DNA from: an uncultured bacterium
GTDB taxonomy: Bacteria; Actinomycetota; Coriobacteriia; Coriobacteriales; Coriobacteriaceae
NCBI GenBank assembly: GCA_905215755.1
Contig: CAJMRE010000012.1
Location: forward strand, 1 to 45,738
DNA: 45,738 nt
Reading direction: 5' to 3'
The position numbers and the translations under genes were made by a program. The notes under the pieces were generated by a model. It did not search any database. It was not told the DNA's origin and saw only the letters and a list, made by a program, of their open reading frames with translations. Below are positions 41,764 to 45,738 of this stretch, piece by piece (the stretch's first letter is position 1; every line of letters starts with the position of its first letter).

Positions 41764-41888
41764 GGCCCCGTATCGGTGTTGCCTCCCGGCGCATTCCGCA
41801 GGGGGAGCGATATTTTGCAGCACGAAGTGCGTAGCAAAATATCGCTCATGCCCGAGGACGCGCCGGGAGGCAACACCGATACGGGGCC
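41764..41888. repeat. 125-base nested inverted repeat with perfect 29-bp arms
   Basis: The outer arms 41764-41792 and 41860-41888 are perfect reverse complements over 29 bases (left arm begins GGCCCCGTATCGG, ends TCCCGGCGC). Inside, GAGCGATATTTTGC (41805-41818) and GCAAAATATCGCTC (41834-41847) form a second perfect 14-bp stem, and GCAC/GTGC (41820-41830) a third. Spacers between the stems are about 12 bases on each side. No coding frame fits. The form suggests an intergenic palindromic repeat family, a non-autonomous mobile element or a strong RNA hairpin. Confidence 0.85.
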
Positions 41889-41945
41889 GGACATATAGAT
41901 CTACCTGCGCATTTACAAATTCGTAAACTTTTTTCTAAAAAGTGC

Positions 41946-41975
41946 TTGCACAGTTCTCGAATCATAGGTTATTAT
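41946..41975 (+). promoter_or_regulatory. tRNA-Leu promoter
   Basis: TTGCAC (41946-41951), an 18-base spacer, and TATTAT (41970-41975) lie 57 bases ahead of the tRNA. An A/T-rich block of the form TTTTTT-NN-AAAAAGT-N-C precedes the -35, and the same block occurs at the tRNA-Gly promoter. Confidence 0.65.
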
Positions 41976-42032
41976 CTTCCTCGTTGAACGCGCGGGTCCA
42001 ACAAAACGAACTGCGAATCAACAACATAGCAT

Positions 42033-42122
42033 GTCGGAGTGGCGGAATTGGCAGACGCGCTAGCTTGAGGTGCTAGTGACCGCTTTTTGGTCATGCGGGT
42101 TCAAGTCCCGCCTCCGACACCA
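42033..42122 (+). tRNA. tRNA-Leu (anticodon GAG)
   Basis: A 90-base cloverleaf: acceptor GTCGGAG pairs with CTCCGAC, anticodon stem CTAGC/GCTAG around loop TTGAGGT gives anticodon GAG, a long class II variable arm (TGACCG...GGTCA) and T-arm GCGGG-TTCAAGT-CCCGC are present, and CCA is encoded at 42120-42122. It reads CUC and CUU leucine codons. Confidence 0.97.
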
Positions 42123-42133
42123 TCGCATTTGAG

Positions 42134-42155
42134 AAGCCTCTTCGGAGGCTTTTTT
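42134..42155 (+). terminator. Rho-independent terminator after tRNA-Leu
   Basis: AAGCCTC-TTCG-GAGGCTT with a stable UUCG tetraloop, followed by a T-run ending at 42155. It ends the tRNA transcript. Confidence 0.92.
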
Positions 42156-42181
42156 GTTACCGATAGACGGTGAGGTCCACG

Positions 42182-44527
42182 ATGGAAACGCTTGAGCGCA
42201 ACGAGTGGGCAGACGTTGCCCAACTGGTCGAGATCACGAGCGATGCTGTCATCATCTGTGAGCTCGACGGAACCATTCTGCATGTGAATAACCGTTTGCT
42301 CGACCTGATGTGCGAGGAACGCGCTGACGTCATCAGCGGTGATGTCAAAGACGTTCTGTACTCGTCTGCCTTTGAGCGCGCGACCGAACATCGTCTGCCG
42401 TTTGAGACCGATGGCTCCGAGAGCGAGCTGATGCTCAAGCTGAGCGACGGATCTTTTATTCCCGTCTTGGTTCGCGCGGGTTCCGTTACGCCTCCGCGTA
42501 TCTTTGGACGTCGTGCACCGCGTGTCCTGGTGGCGCTTCACAGCATCGAAGAGCAGTATTCCCACGATCGTCAGCTCAAACGTGCGTTATCGGAGCTTAG
42601 GGTGGCGAATAAACGCCTTTCGGGTACCCTTTCGGTCATTATGAGTACTGTGGGCTCCGATGAGCTCCCCAGCTTGCTCGATACCGTTTTGAATCAGCTC
42701 GTTGGAACGCTCGATGCCTCCGGTGCGGCTATCTATTTTTCCGAGAGTGGCGGCTTTAAGCTCCGCGGTGTTTCTAAGGAGCTTGAGGACAGCTATCTGC
42801 CCGAGTTTATGCCGTACGGCGCGGGCATTCCGACCTACGTGCTTCGCGAGTCGCGTGCCTGTCGCCTGTCGATTCAGCAGGACCTTGAGGGCGACCGGGT
42901 TGCTTCGGGCATGTTCATGGATTTGGACAATCGTTCCAAGCACTTGCTGCGCGTGCAGGATATGCCCCCGTATCGCAGCGAGATCTGTCTTCCCGTGTTT
43001 TACGGCACGCAGGTCCTTGGCGTGTTGGAAGTTGGCTGGAAACGTCCCCAGGCGCCACTTGCCTATGACGTTAACGTACTCGAGGTCATCTGCGATTACC
43101 TGTCTATTCAGCTTGTCGGCTTGGCGTCGAGCTTACGTTCGCGCCGCACGGCGGAGCTCGGCCGCTCACTCAATTTGCTGCGCGACGAACTGTTTACCTA
43201 TCTCGATGATCCCGTTGCCGCTTCGCGAGCGGTGTCGACGGAAATCTGCACGGTGCTCAATTGTCATTTCTGCCCCGTGGAATATGACGCGAGTCTTGAC
43301 ACCTATGTCATCGATTTTGAGGGCGGCAGTCGCGTGGCGCTGCCGGGAGACCCTGAGTCGCTCTTCTTTTCCACCACCGCACCGGCTGCGCGTTTGGGGG
43401 TTGCTTCCGATGGTTTTGGGCAGTCGGTGCTGGGCGGTGCGAGTGCTGATGATCTTAAGCATGTGCGCTTGACCCGCGTCGACGAATCCATGCCTATGGG
43501 CGGATGGTTGAGGGCTCATGGCCTGCCGTGCCAGGGCCTCTATGTCGATTCCGGCTTCGAGGCGGGACGCGTTCGCTCGGAGGGCGGCGGTCAGCGGAAC
43601 AACGATGCAATCGTTCCCGCCGACGTTGCCAAGGGGCCGACGAGGCGCGCTTTGCTGCTCCGTGATGGCAGCCAAGAACCAATTGACGACCTTGAATACG
43701 ACTACCTGGTGCATCTGGCGCATGACTTTGAGCTGATTTATGAAGGCGAATCTCAAAAGCGCGAGGAGCGTCATATCGCTCAGACGCTTCAGATTGGCAT
43801 GAGAAATTCGCTTGGTGACGTTCCGGGCATTGCAACCGATTCGGTATACCTATCGGCAACGAATTCTGCGTTGGTCGGTGGTGACTTCTATACGCTTGTC
43901 CGACTTCCCGACGATTGCGCCGTTATGATTTTGGGTGATGTATCCGGCAAGGGAATCGAGGCGGCGTCGATGTCGGCGCTTGTCAAGACAGCGCTGACGG
44001 CCTATGCCTGGGAGGGTGCGGGGCCTGCCCGTATGGCACGCTCGCTCAATAGCATGCTCATGGGCTTTTCGAGGGTCGAGACGTTCGTGACGGCCTTTAT
44101 CGCCAAGATTGACCTTAAAGCCGGACGCGCAACGTATTGTTCGGCAGGCCATCCTCCGACCATGGTCATCAGGCCAGAGTCGATGCCGCTGGGTGGCGGC
44201 GAAGCCCGTGGGGGAGAGGTTGAGCTGCTTGGATGCCAATCGGGCGTAATCGGTGCCTTTGAGAGCATGGTGTACGAGACAGGCGTGTTTACGTTCGCCC
44301 CCGGCGACATGCTCTTCATGTATACGGATGGAACGATTGAGGCCCGCGACCGCACCGGAGCGTTCTTTGGCGAGCAGCGCTTGCGCGACCTTCTGCTTTC
44401 TGTTTCGGGGGAGGGCGTGTCGGGCATTTGCGGCAAGGTCTTGGGCGAGCTTGACAGATTTACCGAATCGGCGCTGGACGATGACATTGCATTGGTGTCC
44501 CTTGAGTTTTTACGGGGTCGTTCATAG
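42182..44527 (+). CDS. PAS-GAF-SpoIIE family serine phosphatase (RsbU/P-like)
   Basis: A 781-residue protein. Residues about 12-110 resemble a PAS sensor (ITSDAVIICELDGTILHVNNRLLDLM), about 165-310 a GAF domain (LPSLLDTVLNQLV...ICLPVFYGTQVLGVLEVGW), a middle region is unassigned, and about 535-780 is a PP2C-type SpoIIE phosphatase. Its metal-binding motifs are complete: GGDFY, GDVSGKG, SAGHPP, YTDGTIEARD and DDDIALV. Such phosphatases dephosphorylate STAS anti-sigma antagonists in partner-switching pathways, in response to signals sensed by PAS/GAF. ATG 42182 is chosen (GGTGAGG six bases upstream); GTG 42170 is in frame. The next gene encodes the likely substrate. Confidence 0.9.
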   Translation: METLERNEWADVAQLVEITSDAVIICELDGTILHVNNRLLDLMCEERADVISGDVKDVLYSSAFERATEHRLPFETDGSESELMLKLSDGSFIPVLVRAGSVTPPRIFGRRAPRVLVALHSIEEQYSHDRQLKRALSELRVANKRLSGTLSVIMSTVGSDELPSLLDTVLNQLVGTLDASGAAIYFSESGGFKLRGVSKELEDSYLPEFMPYGAGIPTYVLRESRACRLSIQQDLEGDRVASGMFMDLDNRSKHLLRVQDMPPYRSEICLPVFYGTQVLGVLEVGWKRPQAPLAYDVNVLEVICDYLSIQLVGLASSLRSRRTAELGRSLNLLRDELFTYLDDPVAASRAVSTEICTVLNCHFCPVEYDASLDTYVIDFEGGSRVALPGDPESLFFSTTAPAARLGVASDGFGQSVLGGASADDLKHVRLTRVDESMPMGGWLRAHGLPCQGLYVDSGFEAGRVRSEGGGQRNNDAIVPADVAKGPTRRALLLRDGSQEPIDDLEYDYLVHLAHDFELIYEGESQKREERHIAQTLQIGMRNSLGDVPGIATDSVYLSATNSALVGGDFYTLVRLPDDCAVMILGDVSGKGIEAASMSALVKTALTAYAWEGAGPARMARSLNSMLMGFSRVETFVTAFIAKIDLKAGRATYCSAGHPPTMVIRPESMPLGGGEARGGEVELLGCQSGVIGAFESMVYETGVFTFAPGDMLFMYTDGTIEARDRTGAFFGEQRLRDLLLSVSGEGVSGICGKVLGELDRFTESALDDDIALVSLEFLRGRS

Positions 44528-44605
44528 ACGACGCTGGGCGGGCTGAATCCGTACGGTTGGGGAAACGAATGCATCGAGTGGGCTTTTTTGGGGAACCATG
44601 GTCGT

Positions 44606-45352
44606 ATGAATGAGTGGAATGACATAGCGGTTTTGACGCCACCAGGCGATATCGACATCGCCACGGTGCCTGCGCTGCGTCGGCGGTTGGATGCTTTGAT
44701 TGGCCGCGGCGTGCGTCGTGTCGTCATCAACTGTCAGGCTGTTAGCTTCATCGATTCGACGGGCTTGGCATTCCTGCTTGCGCGCGCTCGTGAGCTCATG
44801 AGGCGAGAAGGCCTGCTTTCGCTCGTCAATGCATCAGGTGAAGTTGTTCGCTTTTTGGAGATTGCTCGTCTTGTCGATATCCTTCATGTCGCGGGGCCGG
44901 CACGGGAGTCTATTCCCGCCATTCCGGTGGGGGAGCTGCCTCGCTGGAGTAAGAGCGTCGAGGTCCGTCAGGGTATCGAGAATCTTCCATACTACCGACA
45001 TCGCATCGCCGAACTCCTTGAATCGCTTCCGTTGCGCCGTGACGAGCGCTACGATGTCGCATTGGCGTCGGGGGAGGCGCTGGGTAATGCCTATGACCAT
45101 GCGGGCGGTATCGGGTGCGTCCTGACGGTTCAGGCCTATGGCGATCGCGTTGTGGTTGAGGTGCTTGATCGAGGTGCCGGCTATTCTATCGATGAAACGA
45201 GCGAACCGGTCGCATCTGAGGAGCGCGGCCGTGGTATCAAGCTTATGCGTATGCTCGTCGATAACGTGGAGGTTGCTCGTCGTACGGACGGCGCCGGCAC
45301 GCGCGTGCAGATGGTGAAGCTGTTTAGCGGAGCGCTGGAATCGTGTGCCTAG
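44606..45352 (+). CDS. STAS antagonist fused to RsbW-type HATPase
   Basis: A 248-residue protein joining two parts that are normally separate partners. Residues about 3-100 are a STAS domain with the phosphorylation loop FIDSTGL (Ser51). Residues about 120-245 are a HATPase_c_2 anti-sigma-type kinase with N-box Glu157-x3-Asn161, DRGAG (188-192) and the glycine-rich RGRGIKLMRML lid; both appear intact. In classical systems the kinase phosphorylates the STAS protein and sequesters a sigma factor. No sigma factor gene is in the window. The start ATG 44606 is preferred; TTG 44588 is in frame and would add six residues. It lies 78 bases behind the SpoIIE phosphatase gene, so the pair probably forms one signalling unit. 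Confidence 0.88.
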   Translation: MNEWNDIAVLTPPGDIDIATVPALRRRLDALIGRGVRRVVINCQAVSFIDSTGLAFLLARARELMRREGLLSLVNASGEVVRFLEIARLVDILHVAGPARESIPAIPVGELPRWSKSVEVRQGIENLPYYRHRIAELLESLPLRRDERYDVALASGEALGNAYDHAGGIGCVLTVQAYGDRVVVEVLDRGAGYSIDETSEPVASEERGRGIKLMRMLVDNVEVARRTDGAGTRVQMVKLFSGALESCA

Positions 45353-45416
45353 CCAATCGCTTTAGCGCGTTTAGCTACTAAGAACATGCGACAGACAAGT
45401 TTTTTGAAAAAAGTAC

Positions 45417-45445
45417 TTGCGTCTTTTGGACAACTCGCGTAAATT
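45417..45445 (+). promoter_or_regulatory. tRNA-Gly/Cys promoter
   Basis: TTGCGT (45417-45422), 17-base spacer and TAAATT (45440-45445) end 12 bases before the tRNA. The preceding TTTTTT-NN-AAAAAGT-N-C block matches that of the tRNA-Leu promoter, pointing to a shared stable-RNA promoter design. Confidence 0.65.
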
Positions 45446-45457
45446 AATAACCCGCAA

Positions 45458-45533
45458 GCGGACATGGCTCAGTTGGTAGAGCACAACCTTGCCAAGGTTG
45501 GGGTCGCGGGTTCGAGCCCCGTTGTCCGCTCCA
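45458..45533 (+). tRNA. tRNA-Gly (anticodon GCC)
   Basis: A 76-base cloverleaf with acceptor GCGGACA/TGTCCGC, D-stem GCTC/GAGC, anticodon stem CAACC/GGTTG around TTGCCAA (anticodon GCC), T-arm GCGGG-TTCGAGC-CCCGT, discriminator T and encoded CCA. Confidence 0.97.
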
Positions 45534-45543
45534 TTGCATTTCC

Positions 45544-45566
45544 GGACCGTTTAGGCGGTCCTTTTT
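45544..45566 (+). terminator. Terminator-like hairpin between tRNA-Gly and tRNA-Cys
   Basis: GGACCG (45544-45549) pairs with CGGTCC (45556-45561), followed by TTTTT (45562-45566). It ends one base before tRNA-Cys, leaving no room for a promoter in between, so it must be leaky or serve processing. Confidence 0.75.
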
Positions 45567-45567
45567 C

Positions 45568-45641
45568 GGCGAAGTGGCCAAGTGGTAAGGCAGAGGCCTG
45601 CAAAGCCTTTACCCCCGGTTCGAATCCGGGCTTCGCCTCCA
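45568..45641 (+). tRNA. tRNA-Cys (anticodon GCA)
   Basis: A 74-base cloverleaf with acceptor GGCGAAG/CTTCGCC, anticodon loop CTGCAAA (GCA), T-arm CCCGG-TTCGAAT-CCGGG, discriminator T and encoded CCA. Confidence 0.96.
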
Positions 45642-45650
45642 GGCAACATC

Positions 45651-45677
45651 CGGGCGCTCCGGCGCCCGTTTTGTTTT
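45651..45677 (+). terminator. Terminator-like hairpin after tRNA-Cys
   Basis: CGGGCGC (45651-45657) pairs with GCGCCCG (45662-45668), loop TCCG, followed by TTTTGTTTT. Six bases later a second tRNA-Gly begins. Confidence 0.85.
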
Positions 45678-45683
45678 ACATAT

Positions 45684-45738
45684 GCGGACATGGCTCAGTT
45701 GGTAGAGCACAACCTTGCCAAGGTTGGGGTCGCGGGTT
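45684..45738 (+). tRNA. tRNA-Gly (GCC), second copy, cut by the window end
   Basis: The 55 visible bases are identical to the first tRNA-Gly(GCC), from the acceptor GCGGACA through the anticodon stem into the T-arm. The 3' end lies outside the window. Confidence 0.95.

Larger units (their letters stand above)
41444..42032. other. 589-base gene-free stretch rich in nested palindromes
   Basis: No coding region with a ribosome-binding site is seen. From left to right it holds a long imperfect hairpin (41477-41563), CAGGGC-GG-GCCCTG (41571-41584), two short tandem hairpins (41648-41702), a 125-base nested inverted repeat (41764-41888), and the tRNA-Leu promoter. Arms GAGAACTGTGC (41735-41745) and GCACAGTTCTC (41948-41958) enclose the large element. 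One hairpin presumably terminates the importer operon. Confidence 0.8.

Noticed and set aside
41444..42032. CRISPR array or insertion sequence in the repeat-rich gap
   Set aside because: Repeats are inverted and nested, not direct with spacers; no transposase frame is present.
44588..44605. TTG start at 44588 for the STAS-HATPase gene
   Set aside because: It adds six residues without homology; ATG 44606 places the first STAS strand normally. Neither ribosome-binding site is strong, so this is a preference, not a proof.

Overview
The window looks like chromosomal DNA of a high-GC Gram-positive of the class Coriobacteriia (Actinomycetota), most likely Collinsella or a close relative. This is an inference from gene content (WhiA, RapZ with an arginine P-loop, twin-arginine lipoproteins, a lipoteichoic-acid-synthase-like protein), from strong GC-ending codon bias, and from the gene neighbourhoods. 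I ran no database search. I see no insertion sequence, prophage, integrase or CRISPR array. Genes are densely packed and nearly all lie on the + strand, except a block of four at 3.8-9.9 kb.

Layout. (1) 0.2-3.7 kb: coaE, a lytic transglycosylase and uvrB, ended by a perfect hairpin. (2) 3.8-9.9 kb, minus strand: an LtaS-like sulfatase-fold membrane enzyme, an Mrp-type P-loop ATPase, and two unrelated FAD oxidoreductases. (3) 10.1-17.2 kb: uvrA, then ybaK-murJ-uvrC. All three UvrABC excision-repair genes therefore sit within 16 kb, and the uvrB-containing operon and uvrA both carry a near-consensus SOS-box-like palindrome placed just after a similar -10 element. (4) 17.6-28.0 kb: a probable sialic-acid (N-acetylneuraminate) operon. 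It has a peptide-family ABC importer with a natural permease-ATPase fusion, two tandem acetylxylan-esterase-family proteins (the second has lost its nucleophilic serine), a NanA-type aldolase, a ROK kinase (NanK) and NanE. A structured leader precedes it and stem-loops separate most of its modules. Together these would import sialic acid, possibly remove O-acetyl groups, cleave it to ManNAc plus pyruvate, phosphorylate ManNAc and epimerise it to GlcNAc-6-P; nagA and nagB are not in the window.

(5) 28.1-29.9 kb: rapZ-whiA. (6) 30.1-35.2 kb: gap, pgk, tpiA and gpmI (lower glycolysis), followed by secG. (7) 35.5-41.4 kb: a complete five-gene oligopeptide ABC importer. (8) 41.4-42.0 kb: a gene-free stretch packed with nested inverted repeats, including a 125-nt element whose outer arms match perfectly over 29 bp. 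(9) 42.0-45.7 kb: tRNA-Leu(GAG), a PAS-GAF-SpoIIE phosphatase, a single protein that fuses an anti-sigma antagonist (STAS) to an anti-sigma-type kinase (HATPase), and a tRNA-Gly / tRNA-Cys / tRNA-Gly run separated by terminator-like hairpins.

The features most worth following up are the esterase/pseudo-esterase pair in the sialic-acid operon, the STAS-kinase fusion beside its presumed phosphatase, the nested palindromic element at 41.76-41.89 kb, and the structured leader at 17.40-17.48 kb.
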